Shown here piece after piece: positions 10,401-21,474 of a DNA stretch of 64,000 nucleotides. Both the position numbers and the translations under genes were made by a program. The DNA is from Plectosphaerella cucumerina. Lineage: Eukaryota > Ascomycota > Sordariomycetes > Glomerellales > Plectosphaerellaceae. The notes below the pieces were generated by a model. It saw nothing but the letters and a program-made list of their open reading frames with translations, was not told the DNA's origin and ran no database searches. Positions within the stretch are counted from its first letter, which is position 1. Every line of letters starts with the position of its first letter. The stretch spans positions 4,650,001 to 4,714,000 of the forward strand of contig JAGPXD010000002.1 of assembly GCA_020746995.1 (NCBI GenBank), given 5' to 3'.

Positions 10401-13400
10401 AGGCCGACGCTGAAGAGCCCTCATTTGCCAAAGACTGCTGGTTTGCCATTGTGGAGGCCGCATATGCTAACAACGAGGCTCTGGTCCGGCGACTTCTTGG
10501 ACTTGTGGCGGCTGATGAGAACATGATTGGAGACGCGATATCCGGAGCTGTCGCAGTCGGCAGCACCGGCATCGCCGACGCTCTGGTCGGAGTAATTCAC
10601 AGCTTGGAAACCTTCCAATGGCCCGAGAACGCTTTCCCGCAGGCCACCGCCTGTGGAATGGACGATCTACTTGCGGCAATGATGCGGTCCGGTCGAGATA
10701 TCAACAAGACTGACACGTACTGGGGCTCGTCGCTAGTCAGCACAGCTTCCTGGAGACACCGTATCTCGACAGTCAAGTTTTTGCTTGGACAAGACCCCAA
10801 ACCCGATCTGGCAATGATTGATGACGAAGATGAGACGGCGCTTACCAACGCAATCATCAAGGGAGACACTCCTATCGTCAAGGTCCTCGTGGCGGCCGGC
10901 GCGGACGTTCACGCGAAGCCAACTTCTGACGACGATTACCCTGCGATGAGAGCCGTCAAGTCCAGGAAGCACAACGCACTCAGAGTTCTGCTCGAAGCTG
11001 GCGTGGACGTTTACGGCGGAAAGATCGCCAAACCGGAGCATGACCACGACGAGGGGCAAGCCGAGACTGATGGCAATGCAGCAACACCCATCGATTCTGA
11101 TGAATCGCTGCTGCATGAAGCGGCGGCCCGAGGCGGCCCAGAATGCATCCGCGCATTAGCCGAGAACGGATTCGACCTCAACGCTCCCAGCAACCAGGGG
11201 ACTGCACTTTATGTTGCGGTTCTCAACGGCCAAGCCAATGCTGTTAGGGTCCTTCTCGAGCTTGGCGTCAAGGCCCAATGGGACCATGCGCCGCCCGGTG
11301 CGGAGACTGCCCTGATGCGCGCCATCAACGAGGAAGACATCCAGATCGTGTCTCTGCTACTCGAGAACGGAGCAAAGGTGAACTATGTCGAGCCGGTATC
11401 TTCCTACATATACGCCAAGACTCCCCTCACACGAGCCTGCGCCATCGGGAACCTAGCCCTCACAAAGTTGCTGATGGAACACCATGCCGACATCAACTAC
11501 ACTGGGGATGGAGAACCTGACGGGGACATCTCGGACCCACCTCTGTTCACAGCCATCTGGGAGTTCAACCTGGCGGTGGCAGAACACCTTCTGAAAGACG
11601 AAACAGCCGACGTGCTATGGGCGGGTGCGAGCGATCGACTGGGGCCTATCCACGCAGCATTCAACAAGATGACTATCCTGCCAACCTTGCTCGAGAGAGG
11701 GGCACCAATCAATGCACGCAGCATTCAGGGGACCGTCTTGCACATGGCGGCGAGGGCGAATTCTCATGAGACGATTGAGTATCTTGTCAACCAGAACCCC
11801 AAGCCCGAACTGGAGTGCGCCCTCGGGGATGAGCATCCGGACGACACCGTGCACAAAGACGAACTGTATTACACGCCACTCCAGGTCGCCTGTGCGAATG
11901 CGGCCGCCGAGTCCGTCAAGGTTCTTCTTGAAGCCGGAGCCGATGCGAAGGCCAGGAATGAAAGGGGCATCGACGCCCTTGACGCACTGCTGTTGTCGAA
12001 CTATTCATCGGATGCCGCTACGGAGTGTCTGAACCTGCTGGTGTGCTGGCCCTACTCTGTACCAGTGGATCAGGTGGATGATCAGGGGCAGACCCGTTTG
12101 CACTATATTCAGTCGAATACCCTGATCAGCTTTGTTCAGACCCTGATCGAGTATGGTGCGCCCATTGACAAGCAGAACAGGGAGGGCTACACACCGCTAG
12201 CCATCGCCATCAGTTGCGATAATGCGGTCGTGGCTGAGTATTTATTCAAGAGAGGGGCCAGCCTGGACGTGTACGGGCCTAAGTTCGGCAGCATCCTGCA
12301 CTTGGCTGTCAAACACGGCATGCTGTCACTCGTCAAGCTGATGGTCAAGTCTGGCGCAGACCTCGAGAGGGTGGATCCCGAATTTGGCGAGTCGCTGGTC
12401 TACACGGCCTTGTTGATGAACGACAACGTCCAGATCACCGAGATGGTGCAGTACCTGGTAGACGAGGCCAAGGCACCAGTGCACAAGCTCGGCGGTCGCT
12501 TTGGGTATCCCATCGTTCTTGCAGCCAGTCTGTTCTCCGGCTATTCGCCAGAATATCCTCCGCCTGAGATTCTCAGATACCTCATCCGCCACGGGGCCCA
12601 GGTGGAGGCCGCGGACAAGTATGGCCGCCGTCCTCTGCATTTCGCAAGCAGGTCACAGACATCCTCGACGGCCATGGAAATACTGCTCAAAGCTGGTGCA
12701 ACCTTGGATGCAGCTGATAATCTCGGCCGTAAGCCGATTCATTACGCCGCAATGTCGTTCAACAGCATTGACTATCTCTGCGAGAAAGAGCCCTCGCTGG
12801 ATGTCAACGTCACAGATAACGATGGCTGGACGCCTCTGTTGTGGGCGGCTCGCAGCGGGTTTCCCGGGCCCATTGAGCGTCTTGTTGCCATGGGGGCCGA
12901 CATCTGGGTTCGCGGCCGTGGCGCTGGCACCGAGGAGTGGTCAGCATTGAAGCTCGGCCGCTTTTCCAATCTCATGCCCACAACCAGACAGTTGCTCCGC
13001 CCATCGGGAAGCAGAGTCAACTCTGATGGCAAGACAGAGGAGTGGGACGACGACGAACACAGAAGCGGGGTGGGCCACTATAAGCGCGATAAATGCACCA
13101 GCTGCCTCGATGTAAGTCTTCCTTTCTTGTCACACGCATGTCGGGACTAACCATGCTCTGCCATACAGTCCATCAGGGGGATCCAGTGGAAGTGTATCGA
13201 ATGTTCTGAAGAATTTTCGCTCTGTTTCAAGTGCTACCGGCACCGGTCAGAGATTCACGACCCGGCTCATAGCTTCGAGGAGATTGAGCCGCTGTTCGAT
13301 TCGTTAGCCTACTCCGTGAGCAACAACAGCAGCGGCAGCGAGCAGGGCGAACCAGAACCTCGAGAGGGGTCGGTGGGTAGCTTCAGGGACGGTGAGGGGC

Positions 13401-13447
13401 AAGTTTCGGAGAGTGACACGGAGTCTATGTTTGATCCAGATGCGTAG
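7428..13447 (+). CDS. NLR-like protein: alpha/beta hydrolase, degenerate NTPase, ankyrin repeats, ZZ finger
   Basis: Seven exons (7428-7639, 7694-7919, 7971-8033, 8101-8166, 8229-8682, 8754-13111, 13169-13447) give 1885 aa. Residues 72-200 resemble the lipase-like head of SesB-type fungal proteins: TVHGIRDDYSTAW, then WICHDLGGTIVKRAL, then FFLGVPHR. The expected nucleophile Ser of GHSLGG is Asp159. Residues 400-530 occupy the NTPase position, but the P-loop place reads LLHLHGNGTPLLD with no GK[ST], while a Walker B-like LTFFINNFDQ ends near Asp523. Ankyrin repeats run from about 890 to 1740. The C terminus has a ZZ finger from 1788 (CTSC, CIEC, CFKC, later histidines). Fungal STANDs of this layout act in non-self recognition; loss of ATPase and a changed nucleophile are inferred. 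Intron 1 (donor GTACGC) is the least certain junction; the acceptor at 8753 is the only one keeping the frame. Confidence 0.85.
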
Positions 13448-14243
13448 AGGGATCTTGGACAATGGGTTGGCATAGTTGTTCAAATCGCAAATCGCATGTT
13501 CAATTTGCATCGTCGACTGCCCAGGCAAGTGAAGTCGAGATGTACCCCTTGATGACATAAGCACATCCACAAGCCTCCTCCACAAGCCAGCGCCGCATCT
13601 TGCTTCGCCGGGGCTAGGCCCTGATAGGCAAGCGGGACGGGGTGCCGAAGCAGATCCCTGCCTCCAAGGGTCCCCGTCTCGTCCCTTCGCAATTCGCGAG
13701 TCTGTCGCATCAGAAAAAAGAACCAAGGGGGCACAATTCGTTCCCTCTCGTCCTCCTCCTCCCTTTCTGCATTCCTCTCACCAAGTGACCATCCGTCGCG
13801 TCCGCCGTCCCTCGAAGGGACCGAATCCTCAACCTTTTCCAATCTGTCGTCCGACCCCAGTACCGGCCGCCTGACGCCTCTTGTGTGAGTTTGGGCGAGC
13901 GAGCACCCTTGATTGCGGGCTGGACACGTTGCTAACACAGAGGTTCCACGTCGCAGCCCTGCCGCTCCCTCCACGTCCCGCCTCCTCCCCTCTCCCCCCC
14001 GTCCACCTCCCGGAGGACACATTACGGTCCGCTTCCCATTGTGGCGGAAAGCTTTGCGGTAAGTAGCACGAGGCGTTACACTCGGGTCTATTTTTCCCAC
14101 GGGGCCGACCGGCATCTGACCTTTTTCCTCGTCCTTGCAGATCTGCGATTGCGAACCTTCCCATCTACCACTTCCTCTCTCCTCCCCAACGGAGCTATAC
14201 CGACCGCCGACGCAATCCCATCGCGGCGCCGTGATATGCCAAG
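13448..14243. other. Intergenic region and leader of ERJ5
   Basis: About 600 bases hold the NLR-like gene's terminator region and the ERJ5 promoter; the last 190 bases contain a likely 5'-UTR intron. No convincing ORF is present. The stretch 13740-14030 is pyrimidine-rich on the plus strand, as in many fungal promoters. Confidence 0.5.
14059..14140 (+). other. Probable 5'-UTR intron of ERJ5
   Basis: Donor GTAAGT directly after GCTTTGCG, branch-like ATCTGAC near 14116 and acceptor CTTGCAG give a textbook 82-nt intron. It ends about 100 bases before the start codon. Confidence 0.65.
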
Positions 14244-15613
14244 ATGAAGTCCCTCACCATGTTGATCGGCCTTTTGGGCCTCATGACCACTCTGGCTGCC
14301 GCCTGGAGCAAGGAGGGTACGTTCGAATCTCCCACACAGCTCAATGCGACGACGGCATAGCTAACTGATCGCCGCTTCCAGATCGTGAAATCTTCCGCAT
14401 CCGCGACGAGATCGTCGCCCACCAGGAGAACCCGCAGGCGTCCTTCTACGAGCTCCTCGGCGTCAGCCCCAAGGCCTCCATCGACGACATCACCAAGGCC
14501 TACCGCAAGATCACCCGCTCCCTCCACCCCGACAAGGTCAAGCAGCAGCTCAAGGCCGAGCGCAACAAGCTCAAGAAGGAGGGCAAGGCCGTCAAGCCCC
14601 CCACGCAGAAGGAGATCAGCGCCGCCGTCAAGACCGCCTCGGAGCGCCAGACCCGCCTCGGCCTCGTCCGCAAGATCCTTAGCGGACCCGACCGCGATCG
14701 CTACGACCACTTCCTCAAGTACGGCTTCCCGGCCTGGAAGGGCACCAACTACTACTACGACAGGTACCGCCCCGGCTTCGGCACCGCCGTCTTCGGTGTC
14801 TTCATCTTCATCGGCGGCGCCATCCACTACCTCGTCCTGGTTATGAACCACAAGAAGCACCGCGACTTCATCGAGCGCTACATCAAGTTCGCCCGCGACC
14901 AGGCCTGGGGCGACAACCTCAGCATCCCCGGCATCGATAGCGCCCCTAAGCCCGTCGCCGCCGCCGAGGAGGAAGAAGAGGATATCCAAGCCCAGCCCGT
15001 CAACCGTCGCCAGAGGCGCCTCCAGGAAGCCGCCGCCCGCAAGGAGAAGGGCGTCAAGGGCAAGAAGAACGCCGGCAGCGGTGCCGCCACGCCTAGGGAG
15101 GCCGCTCCCCAGCAGGCCGCCCCCACCGGCCCTCGCAAGCGCGTCATTGCCGAGAACGGCAAGGTCCTCGTCGTTGACCTCGCTGGCAACGTCTACCTCG
15201 AAGAGCAGGATGAGGACGGCAACCTCGAGACCTTCCTCCTTGACGTAAGTTCTGCCATTCTACCCCCAGGCAACACAAGAGACACAGCCTGACTGACTCC
15301 ATCACAGCTCAACGAGCTCAAGCGCCCCACCATCAAGGACACCGCCGTCGTCCGCCTCCCCCTCTGGGCCTTCAACCGCACCGTCGGCCGCTTCCTCGGC
15401 GGCAAGGCCTCCGCCAGCGACGAGCACCTCGACGACCTCGAGGTCGACTCGGACAACGACGTCGTCCACCATACCCCCTCCGGCAGCACCGACTCGGCCG
15501 CCGAGGACTTTGAGCTGCTCGAGGGCTCGACCGACTCGCTGGGCAAGGCAAAGTCCTCCGGCGCCCAGGCCGCCGCCGCCCGCGCCAACAGGCGCAAGAA
15601 CAAGAAGCGGTAG
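14244..15613 (+). CDS. ERJ5: ER J-domain co-chaperone (ERJ5/ERdj1-like)
   Basis: Three exons (14244-14316, 14382-15244, 15308-15613) encode 413 aa. An N-terminal signal peptide (MKSLTMLIGLLGLMTTLAAA) is followed by a J domain from about residue 43, with the HPD motif at 73-75 and a charged insertion before its last helix (DRDRYDHFLK). A hydrophobic segment GTAVFGVFIFIGGAIHYLVLVM near residues 175-196 is the membrane span. The cytosolic tail is rich in Ala, Lys, Arg and Glu, ends NRRKNKKR, and carries an acidic patch. This order (signal, luminal J domain, single membrane span, basic tail) matches yeast Erj5 and animal ERdj1, which stimulate the luminal Hsp70 BiP and help ER folding. Splice junctions keep the frame and use good donor and acceptor sites. 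Confidence 0.93.
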
Positions 15614-16134
15614 ATGTTGTTTCGCACCGCTTTCCGCTACTGCAGTTAGCCGGCCAAAAGATAAAAAAGCAAGTCACGGGTATCATTGACGATCTCAGCC
15701 ATATGTCGTTTGGTTTCCCGTGGACGCAATGTCTCGATTAGTATAGGTAGCAACGAAGTAACAAACGATTCGTCCTTCATACTCAAGTCATTTGGGATGT
15801 GCTACTTTAATGTAACAGGGTATTCGGGACGTATAGCTCTGTCACCCTGTGCAAGTCCCAAGTTTTTGCGCTTGCCTCAAGCTGGGACAATTTAGGGATT
15901 AAGGAGGAAGGCCCGCGCCTGCCCCAAAATCATGATATCTACTCAAGCTCCCTTTTAATAATGGGCATGCCAACTTCTTGACGTCTCTCTACAGCTCTCC
16001 GATCACCTCTCTACATCTCAAACCAATACACCAACAACAACTAGCCTACGCCTCTTTCACATACCAGAAGAGGCTTTTGGTAACCACAGACTTCCTACGG
16101 CACAACGCACAGGGCTTGCCCGTCATCAAACACC
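15614..16134. other. Intergenic region
   Basis: Holds the ERJ5 3' end and the promoter of the orphan coiled-coil gene. It is visibly richer in A and T than the flanking genes. No ORF of note. Confidence 0.5.
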
Positions 16135-17490
16135 ATGGCCACCCCAGCTCAATACCGTGATTGGGTTAAGAACATGGACAAGGCAAGCACTGCTCCTCGC
16201 AAAAGCGGCACAGCTCATTTTGAACCAAATCCCAGACTTGCTCTTAACCCTGATGGGATTTACGACAAGAAGGATCTTGACTACAGGGTGCGCCTCGCCT
16301 GGGAGGCTACGAAAAGCTCGTACTTCTACAAGAAACTCGAATTTCCTGACAAAGAAACTCGATGGATCGATCAGACCGTTTCCTGTGGGATCATCTCCAA
16401 CTCAGAAGTCAAGAAAGGCATCTCTAACTCTCATATTCAATTTATGCCGCAGTCGGATAAGTTGCTCCGCAAAGACCCCGCGAGTTTCTTGTTGATGCAG
16501 CTCGCGCTCGTCCCGCTGGGGTGTCCTGTCAAGCTTGCCCTCGATAGGTTGGCGATCACTTATGGTCAATCGTCAGTCTGCGCATTCACTGTGGCCAATT
16601 GCCATGTGATCAGGGATGTGGTGGCTCTTGCAAATGGCATGGAGGCGACTTCCGAATACACCAGAGACTGGCTTGAGCCGCAAGATACAAAGGTCACGAA
16701 ACGCAAGGCATCAGTACATGTTGATGAGGCCAACAAAAGGGCCAAAACATGCAACATGGACGCAGACACGGAAATGAACAGCAAAAATCCACTCGAGGCT
16801 CATGATCAGAGTAGCGGCGAGACTGGCATTGAAGATGGTGCCAACACAGGCACAGATACGGACACGGAGTACGACACCGTTAGCAACACCAGTTGCGAGA
16901 AATCCGTGGAATCTGCGAAATCTGGTAAGCAACACACCCATGCGAGAATTACACAGCATACCCGACTAACACTCGATGAAGCAGAGCTAAACTTACAGGA
17001 TATCCCAGTACGATACGCCCGCATGACGCAACCGCGGGGGTTCCGGTTGATGCAGTACTATCAGGCACCCTACGCCTCGGGCGAGCGTGAGAAAATGATA
17101 GAGGCCATTCTGAATATCACCGAAAAGCCCACCGACGCGGACATCAAGGCAAAGATGCCAGCAAGGCTGGTCTTGACGGGGGATCAGAACGAGGAGTTTC
17201 TTCTGAGGATGTATGATGCCCGCAAAAGAAAAATCGAACAGGAGCACAGCCATGCCATCAAGACACATGGCGAGAGAGTGAGGATCGCCGCAGTGGTGAG
17301 GCGGGTCTATCAGAGCCTTGACCACACCGCCGGTCACCTCGACTGGAATTGCCGGCAAATCGAATCCGGTATGAAAGAAATACTCGACGACATTGCCACC
17401 ATGCGCGAGGAGATCATGACCCTACGCAGTGAGAACGTTGGGTTTCGGGCAGAGATACGGCTGCTCAAGGCGGCGACCAACTCTTCATGA
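16135..17490 (+). CDS. Orphan protein with C-terminal coiled coil
   Basis: The frame is open for 451 codons, but a canonical 60-nt intron (16925-16984) lies inside it; removing it keeps the frame and gives 431 aa, the preferred model. No known domain is recognised. Residues 1-185 look folded, with a conserved-looking stretch SFLLMQLALVPLGCPVKLAL near 125-145. Residues 195-265 are polar and acidic with TDTDTEYDT, next to a basic KRKA patch that could be a nuclear signal. The last 130 residues are helical with heptad-like leucines and isoleucines (MKEILDDIATMREEIMTLRS). Third codon positions are less C/G-biased than in neighbouring housekeeping genes, which fits a young or lineage-restricted gene. 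Function unknown. Confidence 0.7.
   Translation: MATPAQYRDWVKNMDKASTAPRKSGTAHFEPNPRLALNPDGIYDKKDLDYRVRLAWEATKSSYFYKKLEFPDKETRWIDQTVSCGIISNSEVKKGISNSHIQFMPQSDKLLRKDPASFLLMQLALVPLGCPVKLALDRLAITYGQSSVCAFTVANCHVIRDVVALANGMEATSEYTRDWLEPQDTKVTKRKASVHVDEANKRAKTCNMDADTEMNSKNPLEAHDQSSGETGIEDGANTGTDTDTEYDTVSNTSCEKSVESAKSGKQHTHARITQHTRLTLDEAELNLQDIPVRYARMTQPRGFRLMQYYQAPYASGEREKMIEAILNITEKPTDADIKAKMPARLVLTGDQNEEFLLRMYDARKRKIEQEHSHAIKTHGERVRIAAVVRRVYQSLDHTAGHLDWNCRQIESGMKEILDDIATMREEIMTLRSENVGFRAEIRLLKAATNSS
16925..16984 (+). other. Probable in-frame intron, 60 nt
   Basis: Donor GTAAGC, branch site CGACTAAC and acceptor GAAGCAG match fungal consensus closely. Its length is divisible by three and it contains no stop, so retaining it adds 20 residues without a frameshift. 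The splice falls in phase 1 of a Glu codon. Confidence 0.7.
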
Positions 17491-18029
17491 ATCTATGGAG
17501 CTGGTCATGGCACAGGCTGCTCTATCGCCAGAAGCCTCAAGGGGCAGGCCCATTGTCAGAAAGGTTCGCCAAGTATTGGGTTAGTGGCAGATTTGCTTCT
17601 TCCAGGAGACAGCCAGCATGGGAAAGGAGCTGCTGCCATTAAGAAACCGATGGGAACAGTCTGAGATTTGGGATCATGCCGGGACAGAAACAACAAGATA
17701 TCAAGGGCTTCATATGGTTGCAGCAAAGACAGAAGACACACAAGCTCATAGCTACGTTCAATGACACCAGCGATGGATACCCTCACAATTGTTGCGTGTG
17801 TCCATGTGATGTGCAACTCATCCCTCCAGGACACCAGACGCCTACCGTTGACATTGCACATGATAGCACATTGGTCCATGTGTCTCATTAATCGGGATCC
17901 GTCTATGGCGGATCCCTCTCATGCAATCGTCCAAACAATATGAAAGAAAGGAAACAAAGTCTACCTAGAACACCGTCCCAAACAAGCCTAACCCAGATAT
18001 GAGTGGTGATGTGTCGTCTTTTCCCATCG
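17491..18029. other. Convergent intergenic region
   Basis: Lies between the 3' ends of the orphan coiled-coil gene (plus) and the 292-aa gene (minus), so it should contain both polyadenylation regions. Short ORFs on both strands look non-coding. Confidence 0.5.
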
Positions 18030-18908
18030 CTACATGATTTCCATTGCCTCGGCATTGCCAGAGGGGCCAAATTGGTTCTGCTGGAAAGAGCCATACTGGT
18101 TCTCCATCTGCATCTGCTGCTGAGCGGACCATCCGCTTGGCGTGTTCATGTAGACGGGGTCGGTGGAATGGCTGTAGCGGTGGCCGACGGATGAGCCATA
18201 GGGGGAGTAGGACTCCTTCGCCCGCTTGGCAGCAGCCTGGCGCTCTTCCTCCCGGCGCATAAGCTCCTCGTAGCCAGACATCATGTAAGGCTCAGCAGGC
18301 GAAGTTGACAGCCAGCAGCTGTCGGATGACTGGACCTGGGTGCCGTCGAGGCTTATCGTTGTCTCCTGTGTCTGCACCTTGAGCAACCGCTCGTACCGCA
18401 TGCTGGCCCAGAGCTCCTCCTGCTCAAGCGTGGTGTTGGACCACGTCACGGAAGGGTTGTCCAGCTCGCTTGTCGGGGGAGCAGCCTTCCAGATCTCAAG
18501 AAGGCGCTGGCGCTGGGTTTCGTCGGAGGTCCGGAAGAGCTGGACTTGGGAGGGCGCGAAAACGGAGCAGTTGAGGCCGTTCTGCACAAAGATGGCTTCC
18601 AGAGCGGCATGTTCGGATTGCGGAGGCTCGGATGCGCGGCGCTGGGGCTCTTGGCCTTGCTGCTGGTCCGAGGTCTGCGTAGGTTGGCGAGGGATGTGTG
18701 CCGAGTGAGTGTAATGGGCGCTTATAGAGTAGGTGATGGGGCTCGAGGATGGGTCGGGCACGGGATCACTAGGGAGCTGCTTAGGCTCGTGATCGGCGGG
18801 CTTCGAGAGAACCTGCTGGGCCTGCAGCTCTGGGTTGAAGGTCAGGTTGCGGGAGAAGAGCGCAGCAAGGTCATCGTGGACCTGCATGGCAGGCTGGAAG
18901 GAGACCAT
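18030..18908 (-). CDS. Conserved-looking hypothetical protein, Gln/Ser-rich
   Basis: The frame is open from 18932, but the ATG at 18908 (MVSFQPAMQVHDDLAALFSR) is preferred because CTGAC followed by a CTCCAG acceptor lies just upstream, indicating an intron in the leader; the longer form would add MTDISLQK. The preferred product is 292 aa. No enzyme domain is recognised. Residues about 1-35 look ordered. A Ser/Pro/Gln-rich linker follows. Residues 105-215 form a helical region with motifs such as RLLEIWKAAPP and LEQEELWASMRYERL. The tail is rich in Gln, Tyr and Ser (SAQQQMQMENQYGSFQQNQF). This composition is common in fungal regulatory or RNA-associated proteins, but no such role can be assigned. 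No membrane segment or signal peptide is present. Confidence 0.75.
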   Translation of the reverse strand: MVSFQPAMQVHDDLAALFSRNLTFNPELQAQQVLSKPADHEPKQLPSDPVPDPSSSPITYSISAHYTHSAHIPRQPTQTSDQQQGQEPQRRASEPPQSEHAALEAIFVQNGLNCSVFAPSQVQLFRTSDETQRQRLLEIWKAAPPTSELDNPSVTWSNTTLEQEELWASMRYERLLKVQTQETTISLDGTQVQSSDSCWLSTSPAEPYMMSGYEELMRREEERQAAAKRAKESYSPYGSSVGHRYSHSTDPVYMNTPSGWSAQQQMQMENQYGSFQQNQFGPSGNAEAMEIM

Positions 18909-21474
18909 CTTCTGGAGTGATATGTCAGTCAAGATGTCCGGTCATGAGGAAGGAGATTCACTTGCCGGTATCAGCTGTGTAATAGGGGTTGTCGACGCGC
19001 CTTGAGGAACGCGGGTTTGACTCGAGCGCGGCGGGTGGCTTCTCAATAAGGTGCCGACAAAGGGCAAATCGTTTCCCGTGCTGTCTTGGGCAGCAAAGGG
19101 AGAGGAATGGAGGCGCAGAGTAGTTGGTTTCGCGTCTTGGGGGAGGGTTACTCGGCTTTGATCCTGGGAGGACGGCGCAGAACACGGGGCTCTCAAGCAA
19201 GAGAACTCGCTTTATATTGGCTACGCTAGAGTACTTGGACTCGGGAGGGCTGGATATCTCGGGGTGTTTCACGGAGTACGCGAGGAGGAGGAGGCGGTGT
19301 CAAAGGCAGCGAGGCAGAAGAAAACCGGGAGAAATCGAGGAAGGCAACAGGACCTGGGGCGAGTCGTCGGGTCGAGTACGGGTTGCAAGTCGAGACCGGG
19401 TCGTTGGGCTCGGTCGGACGAGGGGTCGGAGAAGAATCGGAGAGATGGCCGCCTGATCAGATGGTGGGATGGTGTGGCGCCGGGTTGAGGAGGTTGAGAG
19501 CGAGGTTGAAAGTGAGAAGGTAGCAAAAAGGAGCCTGGTCTATTGAAGCGAGAAAAGAGCCAGGTGTAGGTAGTCACGTTGCAGGAGAGAAAGGTGAACG
19601 GGGCGAGGTGGGCGAGCGAGAATTATATTGATGACGCTGGTGCATGTGCGTGAGGTGCCTGCATGATGCAGGCGGGGTGGTGGAAGGTCTCAACGAGGGG
19701 CTGCCTCAGTTAGGTTGGCGGCATGGACGCCGGGTCCGCTGGGTAATTTCCCACAGTGGCCGCACCACCTCAGGCCCCCTGTGGCCTTTTTTGCTCGGCA
19801 GGTACAAATCCACCCACGGGCGGCGCCTGCCTGCGCCATGTACAAGTACGAGTGTTCCTTCAGTCAAGTCGTCTTCGGCAAGGCAGGGGTGGACGAGAAG
19901 ATGGATGTCGAGGACAGCAGGCATTTGGATGGAAACAACGGGACCGGGGCTCCATGACGCATCAGGCGCCTCGGCGGGTGTGTGTGACACGCAACGTCTG
20001 GAACTGCCCGAGCTCCGGCGCGGCGGATTTGCTTCGAACGTCTTTGATAGCCCGCCTGAACTTTGGGGTTCAGCCCACTTGGATGTCACTCCTGTCCTCA
20101 GAATATAATGATCCCCAGAGAGATATTCCCAGCTTCGAGGATATCTTTCCTCACCTCTCTTCCATCCTGTTCGCATCCGCGCCCCTGTCCTGTACCACGC
20201 AGCAAGACGGGAGCCCAACACGGCCCAACGCGATCACCATGGGCATCCAGACCCGAAGCATCCATCCACCATCCAATTCATCCACCACCCACCGTACCGA
20301 TGCCGCGCGCGGCGTGGTTTGGCCGCACCCCTAGGACTTGCATCCCGGTCCATCGTTCATTAGTTTACCTCATCCCGTCCAATTCACACCCGCACCCCTC
20401 GTCCCGTGCGTTTCGGTGACTCGATCAAACCGCCCAATCGCCCACCGACACGCTCATCACGAGGCCCACGTTGTTCGATCCAGTGGCGGGGGAGGGGCAA
20501 CTTGAATTTCACCCTCCGCCGCCCGACGCTCTTCGTCCGCCGCCACGGCCTGTCGACACCTCTCCCCGTTGTGATAATCGGGCTTGTTTCAGACATGACG
20601 GAGCTCCAAATGCCACATCGGTTCTGGTATCGTTTCCCAACAATTTTCACATCCTCTCCTCCGCGACACCTGTCCCGGGGCGCAAGCTTGAGAGGTACTA
20701 AACAGTAGCACATGTTCCCTCCTTCACCGCTCCCTGTGAACCCTGTGTTCTGATGGAACCCTCGTCCCGCGCCGGTGGAAATCCAGAGGGGCCCACGTGT
20801 CCTTCCTGGTGGATCATCTCCCTAATCATGCGTCCGGCAGGCTCGCTTCAAGAGGGGTTCTGAAACTTGACATGTCCAACTGCTCACCATCGACGATTCT
20901 ACGCCGGTCGCATACCGGGCGTTCTGGTGCTGTGCTATGTTGTGTGCTGTGCTGTGCCAGATTTCCAAACGTCATGACAACCAAAAAGCATGCGTCACCC
21001 AGAAATTCTCCAAGACAGGAGCTTCAACACCATGATGAAGGATGAACGATACCACCCCCCGCTGCAAACGCCTGCATCCCTGGGCGCTGGAACCCCACGC
21101 TGCAACATCCCGCATCGTGGGTCAAGCCACTCCAGAACGCTAAACGCACACCTTCGCAGCGCCACAACTAGCAGTGGCTGGAGCAATTCGCTTACATAAC
21201 CCAACCCCGACAGCCTTGCCGCCGCGACCATCAGCTTCCACCCAATGAGAGCCAAGCACCCGACCGCCAGCAACGCGCAGCTCCCAGGTGCCTGAAGCAG
21301 CCCCGAAGCTCTCGTCGTCACCTTCAAGCTCACCTCCCAACCCAGACCTTCGCGATCCACCACTAATCTACCCGAAAAGCCTCATCTCTCCGGAGTCAAC
21401 CCTGCCTCAATCCACGCAAACATCGGCCTCCGCATCCCCGTCTCCTTTCATAGCAACAGCCCCAAGCCGTCAAC
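18909..21474. other. Long divergent intergenic region
   Basis: About 2.6 kb between the start of the minus-strand 292-aa gene and the proteasome gene. The first several hundred bases probably hold the leader and a leader intron of the minus-strand gene. ORFs of 60-190 codons occur on both strands but overlap each other, lack family resemblance and vary in composition. The last 250 bases before 21475 are C-rich, as expected of a leader. No RNA gene was recognised. Confidence 0.45.

Noticed and set aside
14195..14989. 264-codon minus-strand ORF, Val/Asp/Glu-rich
   Set aside because: Antisense to ERJ5 with a repetitive composition that reflects the Lys- and Arg-rich codons on the plus strand.
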